Positions 1 to 6,552 of a stretch of DNA of 30,298 nt are shown one piece after another; position 1 is the first letter of the stretch; each line of letters begins with the position of its first letter. The position numbers were made by a program, and so were the translations under genes. The stretch is from Peptoniphilus_A sp001811425 (GTDB lineage: Bacteria > Bacillota > Clostridia > Tissierellales > Peptoniphilaceae): the NCBI RefSeq assembly GCF_001811425.1, contig NZ_KV804713.1, positions 1 to 30,298 on the forward strand, written 5' to 3'. The notes under the pieces are model-generated. The model was not told where the DNA came from. It ran no database searches and saw only the letters and a program-made list of their open reading frames with translations.

Positions 1-57
1 AATTGTTTTTTACTCGACCTTTACAAAAGCTTTGCTGTCTTAATTGACAACTTCTTT

Positions 58-86
58 ATGTTATCATCAAGAAATTATTTTGTCAA
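58..86 (-). promoter_or_regulatory. Sigma-A promoter, proximal of a tandem pair
   Basis: On the minus strand TTGACA (81-86), a 17-nt spacer and TAACAT (58-63). It is followed by the same inverted repeat as the distal promoter, GTTGTC (51-46) and GACAGC (39-34), at almost the same distance from the -10. Repetition of both promoter and element suggests an operator or a functional 5' hairpin. Confidence 0.7.
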
Positions 87-145
87 CTGTTTTTTTAATT
101 TTTTTTCTAAAAAATAACAGCTGTCTTTTTTTCGACAACTTTTAT

Positions 146-174
146 ATATTACTATTTTATTTTTTTACTGTCAA
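146..174 (-). promoter_or_regulatory. Sigma-A promoter, distal of a tandem pair
   Basis: On the minus strand TTGACA (169-174), a 17-nt spacer and TAATAT (146-151). The predicted start lies near 139, inside an imperfect inverted repeat: GTTGTC read from 139 down to 134, then GACAGC from 125 down to 120. It points out of the window to the left. Confidence 0.7.
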
Positions 175-264
175 TAGTTTTTTTATATATGATTTTTTAT
201 CTTGTAATTGTAGTTTTACACCCTGTCCTTTCTACTTATAGCTTTATTGTGATCTTTTCTTATT

Positions 265-786
265 TTAAATTTCTGATAGTTTCTTCCACTTTCTAATTTT
301 TGTTCTAAATGTTTTAAAGGGTGCCACTGTATTTACATGTATAAATTTATAGACTTCCCAGACTGCTGTTTTTGTTGCATCATCAGCCCACCTTCTCATG
401 TGTGGATTAAATAACTCTTCTTCTGTCATATCATCTATAAGTTTTAGGATTTTATTTATATTTTCATCTAATATACTTTTTAATTCTTTTAATGACAAAT
501 TTGAATAGCTTTCATTGAACCATTCATATAATTTTCCCAACTCATTCCATTTGAATTTTTCAGATGGTGTTTTTACTTCAATGCCTGCTTTTTCATTTTC
601 TTCCCACTTTAACAAAAGGCTTGTCCATCCTACTTGATAGGAAAGATTTTCTGCCGGAGTTCTATCTACTTCTTCAATTCTTTTGTCTTTCAAATTTTCA
701 TCAATATCATTAAATTCTTCGATATACTTTTTATAGGATTTTATAATTTCTTCTTTCAGTTCTTCTTTGCTAGCGTATTTTTTCAT
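265..786 (-). CDS. ClbS/DfsB-family (DUF1706) four-helix protein
   Basis: The 173-residue protein has the length and pattern of the ClbS/DfsB (DUF1706) family: charged N-terminal helix, a Tyr-Gln-Val-Gly-Trp-Thr segment near 50-55, and a C-terminal half with RRWADDATKTAVWE followed by a basic tail. It is soluble, with no signal peptide. The family's known member ClbS is a cyclopropane hydrolase that protects pks+ E. coli from its own colibactin; most relatives outside pks islands have no assigned substrate, and no polyketide genes are visible here. The start has a good ribosome site (AGAGGAG). It lies 20 nt after the CmpB-type gene, so the two are probably co-transcribed. Family assignment is good; function is unknown. 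Confidence 0.8.
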   Translation of the reverse strand: MKKYASKEELKEEIIKSYKKYIEEFNDIDENLKDKRIEEVDRTPAENLSYQVGWTSLLLKWEENEKAGIEVKTPSEKFKWNELGKLYEWFNESYSNLSLKELKSILDENINKILKLIDDMTEEELFNPHMRRWADDATKTAVWEVYKFIHVNTVAPFKTFRTKIRKWKKLSEI

Positions 787-806
787 AGATGCTCCTCTTT
801 AATTAT

Positions 807-1616
807 TTATAAGTGTTCGTTATCTCTTATTAATTTTTTTATTTCTGCTATTTCAGCTTGTGCATCTTCCAGGTTTTTTGTCAAATTAGGAAAGGCTTTT
901 AATATTCTCTTCTCTTCTAGACCTTCTTTTCTTTCTTTTAATTCTTTGATTCTATTCTCCAATTCTATAAATTCTGGTTTCTTCTTTAATTCTTCCTGTT
1001 TGTTTTCTATTTGAATAGTTCTGTCGTAGACTTTTATACCTATTTTATCTGATACTTTCCTTATATCTTTGCTTACTCTATCTATTGCCTTAAATTCTTT
1101 ATTAAGGCCTATAAGAGTATTAACTGTTGCTATCATGTCAATAGCCATTATTATTGCTAGACCTATATCCATATCTTTTAGGACTGCAATTGGTATGAGT
1201 TTTACTAAGTCGCTTATAAGAGGGTGAACTGCTTCATATAATAAAAAGCAAAATAAGCCCCATATTACCGAAAATTCAATACATATATAGCCGCCAACAT
1301 TCAGTTTTTTGTCTGAATAATCCCACCATCTTTCATGGAATATTTTCTCCAAAAGAAATCCTGCTACAAATTCTATTGCTGTTGCAATGACAATTGAGCC
1401 TAAAAATAAGACAAATTTGTTTTTCTCGGCTATATCTGTGAGAAAATATATTACTGATATGGCGCCAAAGCCATAAATGGGGCAATAGGGTCCTGACAAA
1501 AATCCTCTATTTATAAACTTTCCAACTGTTACTGCGTGAAAGCTCACTTCAACAACCCAGCCTATAAAGGCATAGATAAAAAAGTACATTAAGTACAAGA
1601 AAAAATATTTTTCCAT
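807..1616 (-). CDS. CmpB-type putative ABC-transporter permease (PF06541)
   Basis: The 269-residue integral membrane protein has about five hydrophobic segments (roughly 5-25, 48-62, 69-89, 108-130 and 150-170), then a highly charged Lys/Glu coiled-coil tail from about 180 to the end. The GFLSGPYCPIYGFGA segment near 38-52 and the ERWWDYSDKKLNVGGY segment near 95-110 are typical of the family labelled 'putative ABC-transporter type IV / CmpB'. No ATPase partner lies beside it, so the transporter label is nominal and the substrate unknown. The ribosome site is GAGGAAT just before the ATG. It precedes the ClbS-like gene and follows a hairpin closing the regulator operon. Confidence 0.8.
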   Translation of the reverse strand: MEKYFFLYLMYFFIYAFIGWVVEVSFHAVTVGKFINRGFLSGPYCPIYGFGAISVIYFLTDIAEKNKFVLFLGSIVIATAIEFVAGFLLEKIFHERWWDYSDKKLNVGGYICIEFSVIWGLFCFLLYEAVHPLISDLVKLIPIAVLKDMDIGLAIIMAIDMIATVNTLIGLNKEFKAIDRVSKDIRKVSDKIGIKVYDRTIQIENKQEELKKKPEFIELENRIKELKERKEGLEEKRILKAFPNLTKNLEDAQAEIAEIKKLIRDNEHL

Positions 1617-1634
1617 TTATTCCTCTATTCTAAA

Positions 1635-1665
1635 TTTAAAAATATGTTAGGTTCACTAACATATT
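1635..1665 (-). terminator. Hairpin terminator after the regulator operon
   Basis: Perfect 10-bp inverted repeat, AATATGTTAG (1641-1650) and CTAACATATT (1656-1665), with a 5-nt loop. On the minus strand it is followed by five T then A/T-rich sequence. It fits an intrinsic terminator for the LuxR-type gene, though the U tract is short and it also lies in the leader of the CmpB-type gene. Confidence 0.6.
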
Positions 1666-1676
1666 GGATAAAATTA

Positions 1677-2198
1677 TTAAATTTCACTGTAGTTTTTTAT
1701 GACTTCTCTTCTTCCACTTACTTCTAATTTTTTGTAAAGCACTGTTAGGTTATTTTTTATGGTCTTCTCGCTGATGTAAATTTCCTTCGAGATGTCCTTA
1801 TTGGTTTTGCCTGCGATTATTTCTTCTAATAAGTACTTTTCTCTTCTTGTAAGTGTCTTTATCTTGTCGAATTTTTTGTTCCTATTTCTCTTAGCTTCCT
1901 TTAAGCTTTCTTCTATATATACATGCCCTCTTAAGGTCTTATCCACTGCTTCAAGTATTTCTTCTTCTGATGACTTAAGACTTAAAAGAGAGTAATCAAT
2001 GTTAAGGGGAAGGTCCCTATCTTCAACTATCCTTATTTTTTCTTCTCTTCTGTTTCCTAAGTTTTTGTCTTCAAAGATCAAGAGATCAAAGTCTTCACTT
2101 GTCAATTCATAAAAATCAAGGACTTCATAATCCTTTAATATATTCTGAAGTCCTCTCTTTATAATTTCACAATTAGTTTCAATGGCAATTCTAGTCAT
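1677..2198 (-). CDS. LuxR/NarL-type regulator with degenerate receiver
   Basis: Residues about 114-172 form a LuxR/NarL helix-turn-helix (LTRREKYLLEEIIAGKTNKD, then the recognition helix with SEKTIKNN). The N-terminal ~105 residues align with a receiver domain but are shortened and altered. The acidic pair after strand 1 is missing (IAIETN). The strand-3 end, normally a phospho-accepting Asp, reads DLLIFED with Glu43 at the expected position. The conserved Lys appears kept at Lys75, in LSLKSSEEE, before the last receiver helix. I infer a constitutive or differently switched pseudo-receiver. Its ATG (2196-2198) lies inside the end of the CcpA-like gene, overlapping it by 8 nt, with no clear Shine-Dalgarno sequence, so translation is probably coupled. 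No histidine kinase is adjacent. Confidence 0.82.
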   Translation of the reverse strand: MTRIAIETNCEIIKRGLQNILKDYEVLDFYELTSEDFDLLIFEDKNLGNRREEKIRIVEDRDLPLNIDYSLLSLKSSEEEILEAVDKTLRGHVYIEESLKEAKRNRNKKFDKIKTLTRREKYLLEEIIAGKTNKDISKEIYISEKTIKNNLTVLYKKLEVSGRREVIKNYSEI

Positions 2199-3204
2199 TT
2201 AAACTTTTTACACTTTCTCTTTCAAGTATTTCTGATGGAAGCACTACATTTTCTGAAAAGTCGCTATCTTCCTTGGCAATTTTCTTTAAAATCTTTCTAA
2301 TGGAAACTGCTCCAATGTCATAATAAGGAATCTTAACAGTAGTAAGCTTTGGCCTATAAATATCTGAAATGTAAGAGCCGCCAAAGCCCGTTACAGAAAT
2401 ATCTTGTGGTGTCTTGTAGTTGTTGTCTAAAAGTAAGTTCATTAGGTGAATTGCAATTGTGTCATAGGATGTAAAGAAGGCTGTAATTTTTTCTTTTTTA
2501 AGTGTCTTTATTATTTCTTCTCCTTCATTTTCTACATCCCCTGCATCAAGACCTTCAACAAATAGATTTATCTTCTTTAGACCATGTTCTTCCATGGCTC
2601 TGTTGTAGCCTTCGATTTTTTTCTTTTCAAAGGTTCTGTCATAGTCCTTTCTAATTCCTAGAGAGGCAATATTTTTGTGTCCCTTGGCAATTAAAAGATT
2701 TACCATGTCATAGGATGCCTTTTCATAATCAATTGTGGCAGAGAATTTTTCTATGTCGTAGAAATTGCTTATGATGACATAAGGAATTTTGCTTTCTTCC
2801 AACTTGTATTCAAGTTTAGGATTGTGCAAGTTTGAAATTACAATTATTCCTTCCACTTGTTTTTGTGCCAACAAGTTTGCAAACTTCATTTCAGATTCTT
2901 GGTCGCCATAGGAGCTTGACAAAAGTATGTCGTATTTATACATTCTTCCCACTTCTTCCACTCCTCTTAGGATTTGTGAAATAAAGTTAGACCCAATGTC
3001 TTCTACAATTACACCTATTAAATTAGATTTTTTTGTAACTAAACTTCTAGCCACTTCATTTGGCTTGTAGTCCAAAACATCTATGGCGTGCAAAACTCTT
3101 CTTCGAGCCTCTGGGCTAACGGGCTTTGAGTCATTTATTACCCTTGATACTGTAGAAATGGACACATCCGCCATTTTTGCTACATCTTTAATTGTAGATG
3201 CCAT
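2191..3204 (-). CDS. LacI-family regulator, CcpA-like
   Basis: The 337-residue protein has full LacI-family architecture. A DNA-binding domain comes first (IKDVAKMADVSISTVSRVIN, then the hinge segment VARSLVTKKSNLIGV near 52-66). A periplasmic-binding-protein-like core follows, with MYKYDILLSSS near 88-98 and YYDIGAVSIRKIL near the C-terminus. Both segments resemble Bacillus CcpA, the carbon catabolite regulator working with HPr-Ser-P, but a sugar-specific LacI paralogue cannot be excluded and HPr contacts cannot be judged by eye. The ribosome site TAAGGAGG overlaps the stop codon of the lipid kinase gene. It sits between the lipid kinase and the overlapping LuxR-type gene, so the three form one transcription unit. 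Confidence 0.85.
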   Translation of the reverse strand: MASTIKDVAKMADVSISTVSRVINDSKPVSPEARRRVLHAIDVLDYKPNEVARSLVTKKSNLIGVIVEDIGSNFISQILRGVEEVGRMYKYDILLSSSYGDQESEMKFANLLAQKQVEGIIVISNLHNPKLEYKLEESKIPYVIISNFYDIEKFSATIDYEKASYDMVNLLIAKGHKNIASLGIRKDYDRTFEKKKIEGYNRAMEEHGLKKINLFVEGLDAGDVENEGEEIIKTLKKEKITAFFTSYDTIAIHLMNLLLDNNYKTPQDISVTGFGGSYISDIYRPKLTTVKIPYYDIGAVSIRKILKKIAKEDSDFSENVVLPSEILERESVKSLND

Positions 3205-3214
3205 ACTTTCCTCC

Positions 3215-4108
3215 TTATGGTACTATTATTTTCAACCTATTTTCCAACACTTTAAAATTCATAGGAAGTGTAGAAGTCTTTTCTCCGTCAACATCTATTG
3301 TCACTTCTTCATCAGATTCAATACTTATATTTTTTGTCTTTAGGTAAATTACCTTGTTGTGATCTATGTGCTTGCCTCCCATTAGTGAGGCAAAGAGTTC
3401 AGGCGCATCAGATATTTTTATGCTCTTAAAAATCAAAACATCTAAATAACCATCAGATACATCGGCAAAGGGCGACATTTTTTTAAAACCACCAACTGAA
3501 GTTGAGTTGGTTATTAAAAATAAAAGTGAGTCTACGCTTTCGTCAATCTCATCGCTTTTTACCTTTAAATTAATTGACTTTTGATATTTAAAAATTCTCT
3601 TTCCCAAAAGTTCCCTGGCGCCTTCAAGATAGTATGCCATATTACCAAGACTTGCCTTTTTTTCAGCAGAGACAGTGTAGGCAATTTCAGTTAGCATTCC
3701 GCCAGCAGCTACATTTATAAAGGCCCTATCACCAGCAAGACCAAGGTCAATGGTCTTTATATGGTAATTTTTTATCATTTGATAAAACTTAAAGGGCGAA
3801 GTTGGTAGTCCCTGAGCATTGGCAAAGTCGTTTACAGTTCCACTTTGAAGAATTGCAAGTGGAGTATCTCTCTTTGAAAGATATATTCCATTTACAACTT
3901 CATTTACTGTACCATCGCCACCAGAACATATTATAAAATCTTCTCCAGTATAATTTGCAGCGAAATTTTTGCCGTCGCCTTCCTCATGGGTAAATAATAA
4001 TTCAATTTCATATTTATCATGGCTCATAAGCTCAATTAATTCTAAAATTTTGCCAAGAGCTGCACCTCTACCCGAATTTGGGTTTGCAATTATCTTAACT
4101 CTCTTCAT
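3215..4108 (-). CDS. YegS/DagK-family lipid kinase
   Basis: This is a diacylglycerol-kinase-type enzyme, expected to transfer phosphate from ATP to diacylglycerol or a related lipid at the membrane. The N-terminus reads MKRVKIIANPNSGRG. The family nucleotide-binding signature SGGDGTVNEVVNGI lies at 62-75, followed by a segment with SGTVNDFA, and the C-terminal beta domain ends with the usual DVDGE near the tail. I start at the ATG at 4108 because GGGGAG lies 6 nt upstream and the family begins here. The frame is open to a TTG at 4141, but that codon lies upstream of the predicted transcription start. Length (297) is normal. The gene heads the operon with the CcpA-like and LuxR-type regulators. 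Confidence 0.88.
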   Translation of the reverse strand: MKRVKIIANPNSGRGAALGKILELIELMSHDKYEIELLFTHEEGDGKNFAANYTGEDFIICSGGDGTVNEVVNGIYLSKRDTPLAILQSGTVNDFANAQGLPTSPFKFYQMIKNYHIKTIDLGLAGDRAFINVAAGGMLTEIAYTVSAEKKASLGNMAYYLEGARELLGKRIFKYQKSINLKVKSDEIDESVDSLLFLITNSTSVGGFKKMSPFADVSDGYLDVLIFKSIKISDAPELFASLMGGKHIDHNKVIYLKTKNISIESDEEVTIDVDGEKTSTLPMNFKVLENRLKIIVP

Positions 4109-4129
4109 TCTACTCCCCGTACTATGTAA

Positions 4130-4158
4130 ATTAAATCTCAAAGTTTCCTCTTGGTCAA
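4130..4158 (-). promoter_or_regulatory. Promoter of the lipid kinase-regulator operon
   Basis: Minus strand TTGACC (4153-4158), 17-nt spacer, TTTAAT (4130-4135), with a predicted start near 4123. This supports the ATG at 4108 over the upstream TTG as the translation start. Confidence 0.65.
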
Positions 4159-4173
4159 GACTTAATTATGTAA

Positions 4174-4202
4174 ATAAAAGAAGACGAAGCAATAACTCCG
4201 TC
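4174..4202 (-). terminator. Terminator of the ytxG-ytxH-like operon
   Basis: Minus-strand stem GACGGAG (4202-4196) with CTTCGTC (4189-4183), one G-U pair, 6-nt loop, followed by TTCTTTTATTT. It starts 7 nt after the stop codon of the DUF948 gene. Confidence 0.75.
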
Positions 4203-4209
4203 CCCTAGA

Positions 4210-4704
4210 TCATTTTAAAAAGACTTCTTTAACTGTCTTTGCAACTTCTCTTAAAATATAAAAATAGTCGATGGCGTTATTTGAACTAAGTGAAATAGTT
4301 TTTGCAGTATCAGAAATAACATCTGAAACATTCATAACTGTGCTTGATACCCTTAAAGAAGTATCATCGACCTTTCTTGTAATTCCATTAACAGTGTCTG
4401 AAACTGAACCAACTGTGGCAACAACCTTTTCAATTTCTGGTTTTACATCATTTACGAGCTTTGTCGCATCAGTTGAAATTGAATTTACATTTGTAGAAAT
4501 GTCCTTTGCATTGTCCATTATTGAAGGAACAGTCTTTATAGTGTGATCAATCTCGCCTTGGTTTCTTTCAACAATTTCATTGACATTCTTCAAGATTTTC
4601 ATTACATTTAAAAGCACTAAAAATAGTGCAACAAGTGCAGCTATACCAGCTACATATAATAAGAAACTTAGTAGGCCACCAATTGTAAATGCTTGATCTA
4701 ACAT
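4210..4704 (-). CDS. DUF948 (YtxG-like) membrane-anchored coiled-coil protein
   Basis: The 164-residue protein has one N-terminal membrane segment (about 9-32), then a long polar stretch of Val/Ser/Thr/Asn/Asp heptad-like repeats (about 40-140), typical of DUF948 proteins and superficially like chemoreceptor coiled coils. In Bacillus the DUF948 gene ytxG lies beside ytxH in a general-stress operon; the same pairing here, 15 nt downstream of a YtxH-domain gene, supports the call. No enzymatic motif is visible. A structural or scaffolding role at the inner face of the envelope is inference only. The ribosome site is GGAGG, 6 nt before the ATG. A strong terminator follows. Confidence 0.75.
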   Translation of the reverse strand: MLDQAFTIGGLLSFLLYVAGIAALVALFLVLLNVMKILKNVNEIVERNQGEIDHTIKTVPSIMDNAKDISTNVNSISTDATKLVNDVKPEIEKVVATVGSVSDTVNGITRKVDDTSLRVSSTVMNVSDVISDTAKTISLSSNNAIDYFYILREVAKTVKEVFLK

Positions 4705-4719
4705 TTTATGCCTCCTATC

Positions 4720-5277
4720 TTATTTTCTAGCTTCCTTTTCTGCCTTGTCTTTTGTTTCTTCAAGAGTTTCCTTTACATTTTCAGAAGATTTTTTTGCTTC
4801 TCTCTTGATGTCTTTTGCGCCTTCCTTTAAGTCGCCCTTAACTTCTTCTGCTGTATCTTTAACTTCTTCAGTAGTATTTTTTACATCTTTTTTGATGTCT
4901 TCAGCACCAGCCTTAACAACTTCGCCAATTGCTTTAGCCTTTGCCTTAGCTACTTCAACATCTTCATCAAATTCATATTTTTTAATAGCGGCCTTGTCTC
5001 TCAAATCATTGTAAGTTTTCTTAGCTTGTTCGCCAGCTTGGTATGCCTTAAATTGAATAGTATCTTTAGCATCGTTAGCTGCGTTTAGTGCTTGATTAGC
5101 AGCTTCCTTTGACTTGTTTGCAATGTCTTCACGAGTCTTTTTACCTTCTTGTGGTGCAAATAAAATTCCACCAATAGCTCCAAGTGCAATACCTGTAGAA
5201 ATCTTAGAAATTTCTTTAAGTCTTCTTCTTCTAGCTGCTTCGTTTCGTTTTTCTTCTAAATAATCAAATAGTCCCAT
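4720..5277 (-). CDS. YtxH-domain protein with LEA-like helical tail
   Basis: The YtxH signature is at residues about 28-52: a short glycine/alanine membrane segment followed by LFAPQEGKKTREDI. The remaining ~130 residues are almost entirely Lys/Glu/Ala/Asp/Val, with 11-residue-like periodicity (KDTAEEVKGDLKEGAKDIKR and similar), resembling late-embryogenesis-abundant or apolipoprotein-like amphipathic helices. Such tails suggest association with membranes or stress-exposed proteins, but no activity can be named. It is the first gene of the operon with the DUF948 protein. The ribosome site AAGGAGAG precedes the ATG. About 95 nt separate it from the 3' end of the 6S-like RNA upstream, so it may also receive read-through from that gene. 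Confidence 0.8.
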   Translation of the reverse strand: MGLFDYLEEKRNEAARRRRLKEISKISTGIALGAIGGILFAPQEGKKTREDIANKSKEAANQALNAANDAKDTIQFKAYQAGEQAKKTYNDLRDKAAIKKYEFDEDVEVAKAKAKAIGEVVKAGAEDIKKDVKNTTEEVKDTAEEVKGDLKEGAKDIKREAKKSSENVKETLEETKDKAEKEARK

Positions 5278-5372
5278 AATAACTCTCCTTTTTTCTCAAT
5301 GTTCTTTTCGATTCCTTAATTTATTACCCTTATTTATATAAAAATAATCAATTAATTTATATGTCTAATAAT

Positions 5373-5560
5373 AGTAAAAACCGCAATGCCGTTACCTAAT
5401 TAATTCACCCCGCCCATTTTCATGGTGGGTTAAAAACTTGATAGCGTCTTCTGACTTCCGCTCAAAGGCGGCTTGTCATATCTCACTTATACACAGTTTC
5501 CCGTGTTCTATTTGTCGGTTGAATTAAATAGGATTATTTCGTACATCGCAGAATTTACCT
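5373..5560 (-). ncRNA. ssrS: Probable 6S RNA
   Basis: An independent transcription unit of about 188 nt: consensus promoter, no open frame, and a folded RNA whose ends pair. On the minus strand the 5' CUGCGAUGU pairs with the 3' GCAUUGCGG, which runs into UUUUU. A second helix forms from CCUA-U-UUAAUUC and GAAUUAA-U-UAGG. The closing-stem motif GAUGUACG opposite ACGGCAU matches the 6S pattern (GAUGUUCG opposite GCGGCAU in E. coli). Inside are a GAAA-tetraloop hairpin (ACACGG with CUGUGU) and CCGC/GCGG and CCC/GGG hairpins. 6S RNA binds sigma-A RNA polymerase holoenzyme by mimicking open promoter DNA. Promoter, length and end pairing are seen directly; the family name rests on the closing-stem match from memory. 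Confidence 0.72.
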
Positions 5561-5566
5561 AATTAA

Positions 5567-5595
5567 ATTATAACTCAATGAAATCACTTTTTCAA
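5567..5595 (-). promoter_or_regulatory. Promoter of the 6S-like RNA
   Basis: Minus strand TTGAAA (5590-5595), exactly 17 nt, TATAAT (5567-5572), with a predicted start at about 5560. The -35 overlaps the end of the RluA gene, whose stop codon starts the overlap at 5592-5594. Confidence 0.8.
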
Positions 5596-6476
5596 TAAAG
5601 CGTGGGAAAAAAGTGAAAATCTTCAGGAAGATTTGCAAGAATTTCTATTTCCTCATCCTTCCTTGGAAGCTTTAATTTTATGGAATAAGAGTGGAGGGCT
5701 TGCCTACTTATGAAATCAGATTTTTCTCCGTAAAGACTATCGCCAATAATGGGGTGACCAAGGTGACTTAGGTGGACTCTAATTTGGTGAGTCCTTCCAG
5801 TGTGAAGAGTCAGCATCACTAGACTCATATTGTCATATTCACTAAGGACCTTATAAGAGGTGATGGACTTTTTGCCAATTACATAATTTACCTCTCGCCT
5901 AATTCCATCTTCACTTGTGGCTATGGGTGCATCAATGATTCCTTCCTTATCCTCAAAGATTCCCTGGCAAATTGCCAAATATTTTTTCTCAACCTTGTCT
6001 CTAAATTCACTAGAAATTTTATCTTGAGCAAAGGGATTTTTGCAAGCAAGGACTATGCCCGATGTGTCTCTGTCAAGTCTATTAATAAACCTAACCTTTC
6101 TCTTAATATTATTTTCCTCAAAATATCCCAAGATATAATTTAAAAGAGTGCCTTGGCTGTCGTCCTTTGCTGTGTGAGTCACCATTAGTGGCTCCTTATT
6201 TATTACAAGGAGGTCATCATCTTCATATAAGATGTCAAGAGGTCTTTTTTGAACCTTGCCATTGGGTTCTTCGTCTTCAAATTTTAGAGAAATTATGTCA
6301 TTTATCTTTAACTTTTTATTTTTTCTTATTAACTTTCCATTTAAGTAAATATTTCCATCTTTTATAGACTTTCTTATCAGGCGAGAGGAGACTCCACGCT
6401 CTTTCAAGTAGTCGTTGACCTTCATTTTTTCACTAGCTCTGAAATTTAAAAAGTCTTTTGAATTTAATCTATACAT
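5592..6476 (-). CDS. RluA-family 23S/tRNA pseudouridine synthase
   Basis: The enzyme isomerises specific uridines in rRNA or tRNA to pseudouridine. Residues about 18-65 are an S4 RNA-binding domain (MKVNDYLKERGVSSRLIRKS). The catalytic domain begins near 78. The RluA motif is at 132-140, NRLDRDTSG, with Asp135 the catalytic aspartate; Asn replaces the more common His in front, as in many Firmicute relatives. The C-terminal LHTGRTHQIRVHLSHLGHPI block is intact. Length (294) is normal. RluD-like is the closest description, but the target uridine cannot be read from sequence. The ribosome site is GAGGTG. The gene is divergent from the NAD kinase gene and precedes the 6S-like RNA. Confidence 0.9.
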   Translation of the reverse strand: MYRLNSKDFLNFRASEKMKVNDYLKERGVSSRLIRKSIKDGNIYLNGKLIRKNKKLKINDIISLKFEDEEPNGKVQKRPLDILYEDDDLLVINKEPLMVTHTAKDDSQGTLLNYILGYFEENNIKRKVRFINRLDRDTSGIVLACKNPFAQDKISSEFRDKVEKKYLAICQGIFEDKEGIIDAPIATSEDGIRREVNYVIGKKSITSYKVLSEYDNMSLVMLTLHTGRTHQIRVHLSHLGHPIIGDSLYGEKSDFISRQALHSYSIKLKLPRKDEEIEILANLPEDFHFFPTLY

Positions 6477-6486
6477 TTTACACCTC

Positions 6487-6515
6487 TAGTCAAGGAGACT
6501 TTATTCGTTTATAAT
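6487..6515 (+). promoter_or_regulatory. Promoter of the NAD kinase gene
   Basis: Plus strand TAGTCA (6487-6492), 17-nt spacer, TATAAT (6510-6515). It overlaps the divergent RluA promoter at the -10. Confidence 0.6.
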
Positions 6516-6539
6516 ATAAATATTAGAGAAAAAAATCAA
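6511..6539 (-). promoter_or_regulatory. Promoter of the RluA-family gene
   Basis: Minus strand TTGATT (6534-6539), 17-nt spacer, TATTAT (6511-6516). The -10 occupies nearly the same bases as the -10 of the oppositely directed NAD kinase promoter. Confidence 0.6.
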
Positions 6540-6552
6540 GGGGGGTTTAAGC

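Larger units (their letters stand above)
1..264. other. Gene-free T-rich left edge
   Basis: No credible gene. The only long open frame on the + strand is low-complexity (Phe/Leu/Asn-rich, from T tracts), has no ribosome site and lies over two leftward consensus promoters. I therefore read the stretch as regulatory DNA for a gene beyond the left edge. No clear terminator is visible after the leftward gene that ends at 265. Confidence 0.7.

Noticed and set aside
44..241. 65-codon plus-strand frame at the left edge
   Set aside because: Made of T-tract codons, no ribosome site, and lies antisense over two strong promoters.
634..1014. 126-codon plus-strand frame
   Set aside because: Spans the oppositely coded ClbS-like and CmpB-type genes; composition is the mirror of their Lys/Glu-rich codons.
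3215..4141. Longer lipid kinase reading frame from a TTG at 4141
   Set aside because: The codon is upstream of the predicted transcription start, while the ATG at 4108 has GGGGAG and matches the family N-terminus.
5440..5480. B12-box-like AAGUCAGAAGAC suggesting a cobalamin riboswitch
   Set aside because: The rest of the cobalamin core is not apparent, the RNA has its own promoter and end-paired terminator rather than a gene in cis, and the closing stem fits 6S better.
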